From contig JAHHIJ010000001.1 of assembly GCA_019358985.1 (NCBI GenBank), positions 233,270 through 297,269 of the forward strand: a stretch of DNA of 64,000 nucleotides, given 5' to 3'. Made by a program: the position numbers and the translations under genes. Source of the DNA: Tolypothrix brevis GSE-NOS-MK-07-07A (lineage in GTDB: Bacteria; Cyanobacteriota; Cyanobacteriia; Cyanobacteriales; Nostocaceae). Shown here piece after piece: positions 41,777-51,161 of this stretch. How positions within the stretch are numbered: the stretch's first letter is position 1; each line of letters starts with the position of its first letter. The notes beneath the pieces were generated by a model. The model was not told where the DNA came from. It did not search any database and saw only the letters and a program-made list of their open reading frames with translations.

Positions 41777-42598
41777 ATGAAAACTGTCCCTTACCCAAAC
41801 TTTGATTTATCCAAAAACAACCCACGTAAGATGCCTTTAGAAGTTGTCACAAGTTCGGCAAATTCCACTCAAGCGATTAGCATTGCTCATTTAGGGGTAT
41901 ATTACCGCACACAAGAAGCGCTAAGAGACGTTAATTGTATTATCAAACCAGGACGACTAACAGGGATTTTTGGTCCTAACGGTGCAGGTAAAAGTACGCT
42001 GATGAAAGCGATGTTGGGATTGGTTCCTGCTAGTAGTGGGAAGGTGTTGTATCACGGTAAAGCGTTGATGCAACAACTTGATAAAGTTGCTTATGTACCA
42101 CAGCGATCGCAAATCGATTGGACTTACCCCGCAACCGTTTGGGATGTGGTAATGATGGGAAGAGTCAAGAAAACAGGTTGGTTTCGTAACTTCTCAACAG
42201 TTAGCCGTCAGGTTGCCAAAAGTGCCTTAGAAAGAGTTGGCATGATCCAATATAGCGATCGCCCAATTGGACAGCTTTCTGGAGGACAACAACAACGGGT
42301 ATTTTTAGCCCGTGCTTTAACCCAAGAAGCCGAGATTTTCTGCTTTGATGAACCGCTTGTAGGGATAGATCAGAAAACCCAGTCAGTAGTTTTTCAAGTC
42401 TTTGGTGAACTCGCTGCCGCTGGTAAAATCGTCTTGGTTGTCAACCACGATTTAGGCGAATCAATCACCCACTTTGACGATTTAATTTTGTTAAATCGGG
42501 ACTTAATCGCCACCGGAAGCCGCCAACAAGTACTAACTGAAGACAATTTGTCAAGTGCCTATGGTGGGAAAGTTATTTACTTTTCTGATGCAGCGTAA
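41777..42598 (+). CDS. mntA: Manganese/zinc ABC transporter ATP-binding protein
   Basis: 273 aa. Walker A GPNGAGKST, signature LSGGQQQR, Walker B IFCFDEP, and the H-loop VNHD. It is the ATPase of the system with MntC and MntB. ATG at 41777 is used, two codons after a GTT-phase alternative. It is the first gene of a two-gene operon with mntB, divergent from mntC. Confidence 0.9.
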   Translation: MKTVPYPNFDLSKNNPRKMPLEVVTSSANSTQAISIAHLGVYYRTQEALRDVNCIIKPGRLTGIFGPNGAGKSTLMKAMLGLVPASSGKVLYHGKALMQQLDKVAYVPQRSQIDWTYPATVWDVVMMGRVKKTGWFRNFSTVSRQVAKSALERVGMIQYSDRPIGQLSGGQQQRVFLARALTQEAEIFCFDEPLVGIDQKTQSVVFQVFGELAAAGKIVLVVNHDLGESITHFDDLILLNRDLIATGSRQQVLTEDNLSSAYGGKVIYFSDAA

Positions 42599-42626
42599 AT
42601 TGGGAATTGAGAATTGGTAATGGGTA

Positions 42627-42660
42627 CTCTCCCTCATCTCCCTCATCTCCCTCATCTCCC
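42627..42660. repeat. CTCCCTCAT microsatellite between mntA and mntB
   Basis: Three to four copies of CATCTCCCT. The same motif in reverse orientation is in the ClC gene and at 38293-38330. It falls in the apparent N-terminal extension of MntB. Confidence 0.8.
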
Positions 42661-42688
42661 CCTCAAGCGGTTCGTATTACAAATTATT

Positions 42689-43597
42689 ATGCTTGAATCA
42701 TTAATTGAGCCGTTGCAATATGGCTTTATGCAGCGATCGCTTGTAATTGCGATTTTAGTCGGTTTGTTGTGTGCGATTGTTGGTAGTTATTTGATGGTGC
42801 AGCGATTAGCTTTACTAGGTGATGCTATCAGTCACTCAGTTTTGCCAGGATTAGCGATCGCCTTTTTGTTGGGTGGGAATATTTTTATTGGGGCATTTAT
42901 TGCCGGTGTCATCAGTACAATGGCGATCGCTTGGATTCAAACGCGATCGCCTATTAAAGAAGACGCAGCGATGGGGATAGTTTTTTCGGCGTTTTTTGCC
43001 CTTGGAGTCACTCTAATTACTGTCATTCAAAAAGATAACAAAATTGACCTCAACCACTTTCTTTTTGGTAACATTCTCAGTGTGACAGTTGACGAAGTTA
43101 GGGACACATCAATTATTGCCGCAATAGTGTTAATAGTCGTCTTTTTATTATATAAAGAACTGTTATTTTACACCTTTGACCCATTAGGCGCTCAAGCTGC
43201 GGGATTGCCAGTAAATCGGCTGAATTTTGGCTTAATGCTGCTGATTGCTTTAACAATTGTTGCCAGCATGAAAGCTGTAGGCGTAATTTTAGTTTTATCA
43301 CTTTTGATCACACCAGGAGCAACTGCTTATCTATTAGTTAAACGCTTGCATCAAGTGATGATTTTGGGGGCAATAATTGGCGTAATTTCTAGTATTAGCG
43401 GTATGTACCTGAGCTACTTTTATAATTTGCCATCTGGACCGGCGATCGTTTTGGTAGTATCAGGATTCTTTTTCTTGACATTTTTATTCAGTCCCCAACA
43501 CGGTGTTTTTACTTATCGTCAAGGAAATTTATCTCACACAAGGATAAGCCAGCCCGTTGAGGCGACTGGGACACAAATAGGCGAAGAAAAACTATAA
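42689..43597 (+). CDS. mntB: Manganese/zinc ABC transporter permease
   Basis: 302 aa from MLESLIEPLQYGFMQ with about eight transmembrane helices, including LLCAIVGSYLMVQRLALLGD, LLGGNIFIGAFIAG and GVILVLSLLITPGATAYLL, matching the ABC-3 permease family. I moved the start to 42689: the upstream in-frame start would add a 25-residue Pro/His/Leu stretch coded by a microsatellite. It forms the transporter with MntA and MntC. The spacing to mntA is 90 bp, nearly all repeat. Confidence 0.87.
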   Translation: MLESLIEPLQYGFMQRSLVIAILVGLLCAIVGSYLMVQRLALLGDAISHSVLPGLAIAFLLGGNIFIGAFIAGVISTMAIAWIQTRSPIKEDAAMGIVFSAFFALGVTLITVIQKDNKIDLNHFLFGNILSVTVDEVRDTSIIAAIVLIVVFLLYKELLFYTFDPLGAQAAGLPVNRLNFGLMLLIALTIVASMKAVGVILVLSLLITPGATAYLLVKRLHQVMILGAIIGVISSISGMYLSYFYNLPSGPAIVLVVSGFFFLTFLFSPQHGVFTYRQGNLSHTRISQPVEATGTQIGEEKL

Positions 43598-43657
43598 AAA
43601 GAATGAAAGCAAGATGTTTTATACTTAGAGCTAAAACACTTAATTTAGTTTTTTACT

Positions 43658-44260
43658 ATGCCCTATAGTCAATTTACCATCGAAAAAGTAAAGAAAGATT
43701 TTCAATTAACGACTGTAGAGGGAGTTCGTTTTTTCCCAGACTCAATTGAATCGGTTACTCCAAGTTCCAGACTACAAGCTATTTTAGAGGATTTACCGTG
43801 GGCTTTAGCAGTGGATACTGAGAAAGCACGTTCAGAGGTAATTATCAATCCTATATTACTAGAAGTGCGACGTATTTTCAATCAACAAATCAGCGTGTTT
43901 TCGGGAGAAGAATTTAACATTGATGCAAGTATTGGACTCAACGGTGTATGTGATTTTCTTGTTTGCCGTTCACCCGAACAATTAACGGTAGAAGCACCTG
44001 CTATTGTTATTGTTGAGGCGAAAAAATCAGATATAAAATCTGGACTTGGACAATGCATTGCAGAAATGGTAGCTGCACAGCGATTTAATCAAAAAAGAGA
44101 ACAACCCTTAACAGCAGTTTACGGTACTGTCACCAGTGGAACGCAATGGCGATTTCTCAAATTAGAGGGACAAATAGTAACAATTGATTTAACGGATTAT
44201 TCCCTTCCTCCTATCGAGCAAATTCTCAGCTTTTTGGTGTGGATGGCAAAAGTAGGTTAA
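43658..44260 (+). CDS. PD-(D/E)XK nuclease-like protein of unknown role
   Basis: 200 aa. The core D...E-x-K signature is visible: NGVCDFLVCRSP and, after a loop, AIVIVEAKKSD, then a QCIAEMVAAQRF helix of the type common in this fold. The N-terminal half (ARSEVIINPILLEVRR) is often seen in type I restriction-like proteins. No methylase or restriction partner is next to it. It may be a nuclease or a fold relative without activity. Confidence 0.65.
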   Translation: MPYSQFTIEKVKKDFQLTTVEGVRFFPDSIESVTPSSRLQAILEDLPWALAVDTEKARSEVIINPILLEVRRIFNQQISVFSGEEFNIDASIGLNGVCDFLVCRSPEQLTVEAPAIVIVEAKKSDIKSGLGQCIAEMVAAQRFNQKREQPLTAVYGTVTSGTQWRFLKLEGQIVTIDLTDYSLPPIEQILSFLVWMAKVG

Positions 44261-44442
44261 TTTTTGAGTTCTACAAAGCTTGGCATAGCTGATAAGAAAC
44301 ATCCTTATTGTTGTCACCGACACCGACACCCTTCTAGGGTGTCGCTATACAAACGAAGGCTGCCTACGCAGCCTGAAAACATTATTAGCCCACGCAGGTG
44401 TTCCTTGTTCTTGTAGCCCCAGACTTCCAGTCTGAGGGCTAT
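44261..44442. other. Spacer with small palindromes
   Basis: It contains ACACCCTTCTAGGGTGT, AGGCTGCCTACGCAGCCT and CCCAGACTTCCAGTCTGAGG hairpins. No gene. Confidence 0.5.
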
Positions 44443-44871
44443 TCAACCCGAAAATTCCTCCCTCATGCGCTGTTCTAAAAGCTGTAATAAAGTATCTACA
44501 TCATTACCAATTTGCTCAAAACAATTCGGTGGTGCAGGTTCAGATGCAAACTGAATTAACTTCACTTCACCGCTACCAATACCAATCATGACAACTTCTA
44601 TTTCCGGTTGATAATGATCAATAATTCCTAACAGTTCCTGAAGCCTATTTTCAACTCTATCATTTAATTTTTCTACCTGTTCTTTGGGGCAATAAACAAA
44701 ATGCGGCTGAGGTTGTAAATCAATGCCGATAGTACCCTGAGTGTCACTATTTTCTAACCATAGTGCCCAAGATAACGCCGCTAATTCTAGCTTATTTGCT
44801 TTGACAAATTTATCCAACTGGCGACGCCACTTGGTGTTTCCTGATTCAGACTGGGTACTACCAAACATCAT
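44443..44871 (-). CDS. Conserved cyanobacterial protein, unknown function
   Basis: About 142 aa. The end of the gene is conserved-looking: FVKANKLELAALSWALWLEN, IGIDLQPQPHFVYCPKEQVE and EQIGNDVDTLLQLLEQRM. ATG at 44871 was chosen because codons further upstream lie in an STRR-type GGTCAATGGTCAAT repeat. It may be a small chaperone or scaffold; I think of the carboxysome chaperone CcmS, but I could not confirm that. Confidence 0.65.
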   Translation of the reverse strand: MMFGSTQSESGNTKWRRQLDKFVKANKLELAALSWALWLENSDTQGTIGIDLQPQPHFVYCPKEQVEKLNDRVENRLQELLGIIDHYQPEIEVVMIGIGSGEVKLIQFASEPAPPNCFEQIGNDVDTLLQLLEQRMREEFSG

Positions 44872-44901
44872 AAGCAATTTAAAAGGGTCAATGGTCAATG
44901 G

Positions 44902-45239
44902 TCAATAGCTAATATTCAATTTTTGTAATTCAATATCATCTACTGTAATATTTCGCGATCGCACTTCGTAAAATCGTAACAAAAGTTTGACTAAAGTGCT
45001 TTTGCCGGAACCGGTAGAACCCACAATTGCAATTGTTTTTCCTGCCGATATATGTAATGATAAATTTTCAATTATCCCTTGCTTATCTTGATAAACAAAA
45101 CTGACATTTTTAAAGACTACTTCTTTGCTTATCACTATCAACAGGTAAATGCACATTTCCCGGATGAATAGCGATTTTTTTACTTAACAAATCCATAATC
45201 AAGCAAGCGCTGGAAAGGATGTATTGAATTTCAACGCCT
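44902..45239 (-). pseudogene. ABC exporter ATPase fragment with frameshift
   Basis: On the minus strand, a frame from about 45239 reads QYILSSACLIMDLLSKKIAI through HPGNVHLPVDSDKQ and stops. A second frame, shifted near 45120, continues KEVVFKNVSFVYQDKQG and has Walker A GSTGSGKST, then stops at LNISY. It looks like the linker and first part of an exporter nucleotide-binding domain, truncated on both sides and frameshifted. The end is cut by a GGTCAATGG repeat. Confidence 0.75.
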
Positions 45240-45314
45240 TTTTAACATCCGACGAGATTTTAATACAGTAGACACAGCCGTTTACAGGTGAGTGAGCATT
45301 GATATTACCACGTT

Positions 45315-45389
45315 AGAAAGTCTTGAGTCTTGACTCTTAGGTACTGAGTTATGAAAATGGAAGACTTTATTGAGAACTCAAGACTTTCT
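45315..45389. repeat. 14-bp inverted repeat upstream of the SPFH gene
   Basis: AGAAAGTCTTGAGT (45315-45328) and ACTCAAGACTTTCT (45376-45389) are perfect complements around a 47-bp loop. It could be a cis-regulatory structure in the leader of the following gene. Confidence 0.6.
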
Positions 45390-45494
45390 GTAACTGATGA
45401 TACTCTTGAACTAGCAGAAGTTTGAACTATTTGCTAGTGTCAGATTAATGCGTAGTATTTTACTTATTTCTCAGTATTACTCAGGAGAAAAAAA

Positions 45495-46343
45495 TTGAAA
45501 AATCAGCAAGTAGTGAATTGGCAAACGATAGTAGCCGGATTTGTCGCGGCAATAATTGTTATTATGAGCTTGAATGCTTTTATCATTATTAACCCAGGAC
45601 AAGCAGCCGTGATTAGTGTCTTGGGTAAAGCCAAAGATGGTGCTTTAGTTGAAGGTATCCACCTAAGACCGCCTTTTATCTCAGTAATAGATGTGTATGA
45701 TTTGACAGTGCAAAAATTTGAAGTGCCGGCAGAAAGTTCTACTAAGGATCTGCAAAATTTAACTGCAAGATTCGCTATCAACTTTCGTCTTGATCCCGTC
45801 AAGGTAGTCGAAGTCAGAAGGAAACAAGGAACTTTAGAGAATATCGTCTCAAAAATCATTGCTCCCCAGACACAAGAAGCCTTTAAAATAGCGGCAGCAA
45901 AAAGAACAGTAGAAGAAGCAATTACCAAAAGAACTGAGTTGAAAGAAGATTTTGATCAGGCGTTAAGCGATCGCCTAGAAAAATATGGAATAATAGTATT
46001 AGATACAAGTGTAATTGACTTAACCTTTTCACCAGAATTTGCCAAAGCAGTTGAGGAGAAACAAATCGCGGAACAACGAGCGCAAAGAGCCGTCTACATA
46101 GCACGAGAAGCCGAACAAGAAGCCCAAGCAGATGTTAATCGCGCAAAAGGCAGAGCCGAAGCTCAAAAACTCTTAGCAGAGACTCTCAAAGCTCAAGGTG
46201 GGCAATTGGTTCTACAAAAAGAAGCCATTGAAGCTTGGAGAAGCGGTGGTGCCCAAATGCCCAAAGTCCTCGTTATGAGTGGAGATTCTAAGAGCAGCGT
46301 GCCTTTTCTCTTCAATATGGGCAATCTTCAAAATGAACCCTAA
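45495..46343 (+). CDS. Prohibitin/band-7 (SPFH) membrane protein
   Basis: 282 aa from TTG with RBS CAGGAG. An N-terminal transmembrane helix (IVAGFVAAIIVIMSLNAFII), then an SPFH domain (NPGQAAVISVLGKAKDGALV and FEVPAESSTKDLQNLTARFA) and a long coiled coil (EEKQIAEQRAQRAVYIAREA, then QKLLAETL). Such proteins form large ring complexes at membranes and influence proteases and lipid domains; the cyanobacterial role is not settled. The upstream leader has a 14-bp inverted repeat. Confidence 0.85.
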   Translation: MKNQQVVNWQTIVAGFVAAIIVIMSLNAFIIINPGQAAVISVLGKAKDGALVEGIHLRPPFISVIDVYDLTVQKFEVPAESSTKDLQNLTARFAINFRLDPVKVVEVRRKQGTLENIVSKIIAPQTQEAFKIAAAKRTVEEAITKRTELKEDFDQALSDRLEKYGIIVLDTSVIDLTFSPEFAKAVEEKQIAEQRAQRAVYIAREAEQEAQADVNRAKGRAEAQKLLAETLKAQGGQLVLQKEAIEAWRSGGAQMPKVLVMSGDSKSSVPFLFNMGNLQNEP

Positions 46344-46415
46344 TTTAGGGTATTAAAGTGAGCAATCCTCAACTAAAATACAACCATAAACACCAAGGAC
46401 ATAATAAACATATTT

Positions 46416-46832
46416 ATGTCAACACCCAATCACACGAATCTCACTGTCTCAGAAGCGAAAAAAATCCTGAATAAATTCAATTGTCTGGATATCGCACCTG
46501 TTATCAAGCCATCAGAAAAAGTTTTAATCCGTCAGGCGTTACTTTTGCTAACCAGCCTTTCTGATTATCAAATTTTAGGAATTTGCGCTGATACAGAAAA
46601 AGAAGGAATGCTTGCCACGAAAACTTATTCCCAAGCTTTGGGTTATGAAGTACCAAGTAATTTGCCACCAATTGAAGGTCCAGTTTACATCAAATTAAAC
46701 GGCAAAAATGGCTTGTGTTATCTTGATTCCTACCCAGGACATCATCGAGGCGTATTGGTGTCTTGCCAATCTTATAATGAAGGGGGAATTAACGAAATGT
46801 ATGGACATTTGCCCTTGGATTTATTTGTATAA
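46416..46832 (+). CDS. DUF1824 family protein
   Basis: 138 aa. The family segments VSEAKKILNKFNCLD, LLLTSLSDYQILGICADTEK, YEVPSNLPPIEGPVYIKLNG and YPGHHRGVLVSCQSY are present. Cyanobacteria-specific, soluble, with no known function. The stop is followed by the tandem-repeat block at 46882. Confidence 0.8.
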   Translation: MSTPNHTNLTVSEAKKILNKFNCLDIAPVIKPSEKVLIRQALLLLTSLSDYQILGICADTEKEGMLATKTYSQALGYEVPSNLPPIEGPVYIKLNGKNGLCYLDSYPGHHRGVLVSCQSYNEGGINEMYGHLPLDLFV

Positions 46833-46881
46833 ACTTTATTAAACGTAGGGTGGCAATGCTCACCCTACTCACTAATAACCA

Positions 46882-47207
46882 GTACAGACGTTCCGGCAAT
46901 CTCGTACAGACGTTCCGGCAATCTCGTACAGACGTTCCGGCAATCTCGTACAGACGTTCCGGCAATCTCGTACAGACGTTCCGGCGGAACGTCTCTACTA
47001 CTATCTAATAACCAGTACAGACGTTCCGGCAATCTCCTAGAGACGTTCCGGCAATCTCGTACAGACGTTCCGGCAATCTCGTACAGACGTTCCGGCAATC
47101 TCGTACAGACGTTCCGGCGGAACGTCTCTACTACTATCTAATAACCAGTACAGACGTTCCGGCAATCTCGTACAGACGTTCCGGCGGAACGTCTCTACTA
47201 CTATCCA
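46882..47207. repeat. Higher-order tandem array of GTACAGACGTTCCGGCAATC
   Basis: A 22-bp unit GTACAGACGTTCCGGCAATC-TC is repeated, and each run ends in a full palindrome (GACGTTCCGGCGGAACGTC) plus TCTACTACTATCTAATAACC. There are three super-units with four, four and one short units. It fills the gap between DUF1824 and the ABC-F gene. Confidence 0.93.
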
Positions 47208-47226
47208 ATAACCACTAACCATTTAC

Positions 47227-49134
47227 ATGAGTATTATTACATTACAATCAATCAGTAAAGACTTTGGCATCAAAGAAATTTTAAAAGATGCCAGCTTTAG
47301 TCTCGATGCTACTGATAAAGTAGGCTTAATTGGCACTAACGGTTCTGGCAAATCAACATTATTAAAAATGATTGCCGGACTAGAACCCCTTGATAGTGGT
47401 CAAATTTTAGTTAATAATTCTAAAATTATCTATCTTCCCCAGCAACCAGACTTAGACGACAATCGCACAGTTTTAGAGCAAGTTTTTGCGGACAGCGGTG
47501 ACCAAATGGCTTTAGTGCGTGAGTATGAAGAACTTTCTGATAAATTAGCTCACAATAGCGAAGATAATCAATTAATGTCTCGCTTGTCTGTAGTCATGCA
47601 AAAGATGGAAACGACTGGTGCTTGGGAGTTAGAAACTAACGCCAAAATCATCCTGACAAAGTTAGGAATTTCCGACTTTAACGCGATTATCGGCACATTA
47701 TCTGGAGGCTATCGCAAGCGAATTGCTTTAGCAACAGCTTTGCTATCAGAACCGGATGTTTTACTCATGGATGAGCCGACAAACCATCTGGATGCTCTTT
47801 CTGTGGAATGGTTGCAAACGTACCTGCATCGTTTTCGTGGCGCACTTTTATTAATAACTCACGATCGCTACTTTTTAGATCGCGTTACCAATCGTATCAT
47901 TGAAATTGACCGAGGCGACATTTACACATACGCAGGTAACTACTCATATTATCTAGAAAAGAAGGCTTTAGCTGAAGAATCTGCTGTTAGCAGTCAACGC
48001 AAACATCAAGGTGTATTGCGACGCGAATTAGAATGGTTAAAAAAAGGACCCAAGGCAAGAAGTACGAAGCAAAAAGCGAGAATTGATCGCGCTCATGCGA
48101 TGCAAGAAACTGAGTTTAAACAAGTTCAGGGTAAAGTTGATATATCTACAGTCGGTCGTCGCATTGGCAAAAAAGTTATTGAACTAAATAATATATCCAA
48201 AGCATACAATGGACGCACTTTAATTAAAGATTTTACCTACGAATTTAGTCCAGAAGATCGCATCGGCATTATTGGTGCTAACGGTGCTGGTAAATCCACT
48301 TTAATGGATATGATCACCAAACGCATTGAGCCAGATTCTGGATATGTAGAAATTGGTTCTACAATTCACATCGGCTATTTTGACCAACATTCGGAAGAGT
48401 TACTCACAGCCTTAGACGAAAATCAACGCGTAATTGACTATATCAAAGAAGAAGGAGAATTTGTCAAAATTTCTGATGGAACTCAAATTACAGCTTCGCA
48501 AATGTTGGAGCGGTTTTTGTTTCCTGGAAACCAGCAATATTCACCAATTCATAAACTTTCTGGTGGTGAAAAAAGGCGTTTATTTTTATTACGCGTTCTC
48601 ATGAGCGCACCTAACGTCTTGATTCTTGATGAACCGACAAACGATTTAGATGTGCAAACATTGGCTGTGCTAGAAGAATATTTAGAAGATTTTTCTGGCT
48701 GTGTAATTGTAGTTTCTCACGATCGCTACTTTTTAGACAGAACAATTGACAAAGTTTTTGCCTTGGAAGATGGCGGTAATTTCCGTGAATATCCCGGTAA
48801 CTACTCAATTTATATCGACTACAAAAAAGCCGAAGAAGCAGCACTACAAGAAATCGCTCCCGCTAAAGAAAAGCCAAAAACTGTAGATGCTGAACCGAAA
48901 AATACAGAAAATAAAAAGCGTCGTCTATCAAGTTGGCAAAAACGAGAATTTGAGCAATTGGAAGTAAAAATTGCTCAGTTAGAAGATGAGAAAGCAGAAG
49001 TAGAAAAAGCACTGACAAATGTCCCACCAGGGAATTATACTCAAGTGCAGAAATTGTATGATCAAGTAGAAACGCTCAAGCAAGCGATCGATGTAGCGAC
49101 TGAACGTTGGATGGAATTAGCAGAGATGGATTGA
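47227..49134 (+). CDS. ABC-F family ATPase (Uup-like)
   Basis: 635 aa with two ABC domains: Walker A GTNGSGKST and GANGAGKST, signatures LSGGYRKR and LSGGEKRR, Walker B LLMDEPTNHL and LILDEPTNDL. The linker carries an arm-type KKGPKARSTKQKARI, and the C-terminus is a coiled coil (REFEQLEVKIAQLEDEKAEV). ABC-F proteins act on the ribosome; the C-terminal coiled coil is a feature of the Uup group. No membrane domain. It begins 20 bp after the repeat array, so promoter sequences must lie in or before it. Confidence 0.87.
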   Translation: MSIITLQSISKDFGIKEILKDASFSLDATDKVGLIGTNGSGKSTLLKMIAGLEPLDSGQILVNNSKIIYLPQQPDLDDNRTVLEQVFADSGDQMALVREYEELSDKLAHNSEDNQLMSRLSVVMQKMETTGAWELETNAKIILTKLGISDFNAIIGTLSGGYRKRIALATALLSEPDVLLMDEPTNHLDALSVEWLQTYLHRFRGALLLITHDRYFLDRVTNRIIEIDRGDIYTYAGNYSYYLEKKALAEESAVSSQRKHQGVLRRELEWLKKGPKARSTKQKARIDRAHAMQETEFKQVQGKVDISTVGRRIGKKVIELNNISKAYNGRTLIKDFTYEFSPEDRIGIIGANGAGKSTLMDMITKRIEPDSGYVEIGSTIHIGYFDQHSEELLTALDENQRVIDYIKEEGEFVKISDGTQITASQMLERFLFPGNQQYSPIHKLSGGEKRRLFLLRVLMSAPNVLILDEPTNDLDVQTLAVLEEYLEDFSGCVIVVSHDRYFLDRTIDKVFALEDGGNFREYPGNYSIYIDYKKAEEAALQEIAPAKEKPKTVDAEPKNTENKKRRLSSWQKREFEQLEVKIAQLEDEKAEVEKALTNVPPGNYTQVQKLYDQVETLKQAIDVATERWMELAEMD

Positions 49135-49365
49135 GAGAATTATAGCGGTTATCAGTTGGGTGCAATACATCAAAGAATTAAGGAACCGCAGATGTAGACG
49201 CGAAGCGGCTTGCCGAAGGCTACGCAGATGGACGCAGATAAATCTGTACTTGATTCAAACGAGAAGCGCTATAAATTCCACCGACGAGGATGTTTGCGGA
49301 TATCGGCTAATAATTCTTCTCGTGTCAGATTTATGGCTAAAGTCGAATTTAATAAGCAAAAGCAG

Positions 49366-49510
49366 CTTTGACTTATTCAAAATGCCATTTGACTTACTCA
49401 TTTCGGTGTTTTCCGCAAGCAAAATAAGCTTTGACTTATTCAAAATGCCATTTGACTTACTCATTTCGGTGTTTTCCGCAAGCAAAATAAGCTTTGACTT
49501 TCTCAAACCC
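49366..49510. repeat. 63-bp tandem repeat, two copies plus a partial third
   Basis: CTTTGACTTATTC starts at 49366 and 49429, and a degraded copy at 49492. Each unit has AAAATGCCATTTGACTTACT and CATTTCGGTGTTTTCC. It is in the spacer after the ABC-F gene. Confidence 0.9.
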
Positions 49511-49713
49511 CAGTTTGCTTACTAATTTAAGTAATTCACGCAGTCATCACAACGATCGCTAATGCGATCGCTATGAGCAAAAAATTAATATCAAGACGGA
49601 GATGATATCATCCAATTATCCAATAACTCCTAACAGACGCGATTAATCGCGTCTCTACAAGTTACGCGATTAATCGCGTCTCTACTATCCAATAACAACT
49701 AACAACTAATTTT
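49511..49713. other. Spacer with GACGCGATTAATCGCGTC palindromes
   Basis: Two copies of GCGATTAATCGCGTCTCTAC near 49635-49685 and several HIP1-like GCGATCGCT sites. No gene. Confidence 0.6.
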
Positions 49714-50265
49714 CTACGGCTCATACCGTACTATCACCTGACGCGATAATATAGAATTTGCACAATTAACATTACCCGTCAAACTTTTACAAGCATCTGC
49801 AACCTCAGAAAGACCGATGGTAATGCGAACACGCAAACCGTAATCAGTTGGGTAAACCTCATACAAAAACGGTTTCTGAGTTTCCGCAGTTAACGCAGCT
49901 GCTAAAACTGGAGTTGTACAAATTATCGCTTTTTTGTTTGGTGGAATATAAAAATCGATAAAAAAATCGCGATCGCTTATTTCATTTGTCCAACCACTAC
50001 TTACCGGATATGTAGTCCATGATAAACATTTAAAGTCAAGTCCTTTTTCATACTCAAAACCCCTTTGTACCGCAATTTTCTGAATCAAACGAGGATTATC
50101 TACTTGTTTTTCTTCTAATTGTTTCAGCAACTTATCAACATTTATAATTCTCGTTCTGAAAACATCAGCCAATAAGCAGGTAAATAAACCTAAAGAAATC
50201 GCCGACAATGTTATTATTTTTAACCCACGACGTTTAATTTTGTCTGAGATAAATATTTCTTTCAT
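49714..50265 (-). CDS. Membrane-anchored hypothetical protein
   Basis: 183 aa. Basic N-terminus (DKIKRRGLK), one transmembrane helix (IITLSAISLGLFTCLLADVF), then an extracytoplasmic domain with two pairs of Cys (for example CLSWTTYP and ACKSLTGNVNC). No family recognised. Repeat-filled spacer upstream; no clear operon partner. Confidence 0.6.
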   Translation of the reverse strand: MKEIFISDKIKRRGLKIITLSAISLGLFTCLLADVFRTRIINVDKLLKQLEEKQVDNPRLIQKIAVQRGFEYEKGLDFKCLSWTTYPVSSGWTNEISDRDFFIDFYIPPNKKAIICTTPVLAAALTAETQKPFLYEVYPTDYGLRVRITIGLSEVADACKSLTGNVNCANSILSRQVIVRYEP

Positions 50266-50412
50266 AATTAGTCGATGATGACTCTAAATATTAAACAACT
50301 AATACTTGCATTTTTCCGGAAAAGATGAAAAAATAATATTTAAGATTATTAGATAACAATCTTAAATAAGAGCGTAAAACACTCTCTTTCTCTGTTTATA
50401 GGTGATATCTTT

Positions 50413-51003
50413 ATGCAGTTAGAAACACAAAAACCCCATTACACACCTGAAGAATATTTAGAACTGGAAGAAAAGGCAGAATATAAAAGCGAATACCGTG
50501 ATGGAGAAATTGTACCAATGACAGGTGGCACTACAAATCATAATCAAATTGCAGGGAACTTTTATGCAAACCTAAAATTTTCCCTAAAAGGGCAAAATTA
50601 TCGAGTTTATATTGGTGATGTGCGTTTATGGATACCGAAGTATAGACAACATACTTATCCAGATGTGATGCTAATTCAAGGACAACCTGTTTATACGGGA
50701 ACAAGTACAACAACTGTAATGAATCCCTTACTAATTGCGGAAGTTTTATCTAAATCAACTCAAAATTATGACCAGGGTAATAAATTTCTTTACTATCGTT
50801 CTATCCCTGAATTTAAGGAATATATTTTAATCGATCAATATCAATATCATGTGATGCATTATCTAAAAATTGATGATGGTAAATGGATTTTTGATGAAAT
50901 TGAAGGTGAATTTGCAATTTTATCATTTGAAACAATTGATTTTCAAATAGTATTGACCGAGCTTTACGAGCAAGTAAATTTTGCGGAAAGTGACGAAGAT
51001 TAA
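50413..51003 (+). CDS. Uma2 family (DUF820) putative endonuclease
   Basis: 196 aa. Starts MQLETQKPHYTPEEYLELEE then KAEYKSEYRDGEIVPMTGGT, a family hallmark, with the PD-(D/E)XK-like residues in YPDVMLI and PLLIAEVLSKST. Uma2 proteins are numerous in cyanobacteria and are predicted restriction-like nucleases, mostly without proven activity. ATG follows GGTGATATC. TCCGGA at 50315 upstream may be incidental. Confidence 0.85.
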   Translation: MQLETQKPHYTPEEYLELEEKAEYKSEYRDGEIVPMTGGTTNHNQIAGNFYANLKFSLKGQNYRVYIGDVRLWIPKYRQHTYPDVMLIQGQPVYTGTSTTTVMNPLLIAEVLSKSTQNYDQGNKFLYYRSIPEFKEYILIDQYQYHVMHYLKIDDGKWIFDEIEGEFAILSFETIDFQIVLTELYEQVNFAESDED

Positions 51004-51161
51004 TATTTGTTAAATTATTCCTGGTTATATGTAAAATTTCATATCAGTAATGAAGATAATCTAATTTTGACAAATCTAACGCAAGGCTGATGTAAACAAT
51101 TTGCGGAAATGCTAATTTAACTGGGGTATCTATTATCTAACCGTTGTTTTGTCAGACAAAG

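Noticed and set aside
46865..47222. Open frames in the palindrome array before the ABC-F gene
   Set aside because: Encoded residues simply repeat the DNA unit; no conserved protein sequence.
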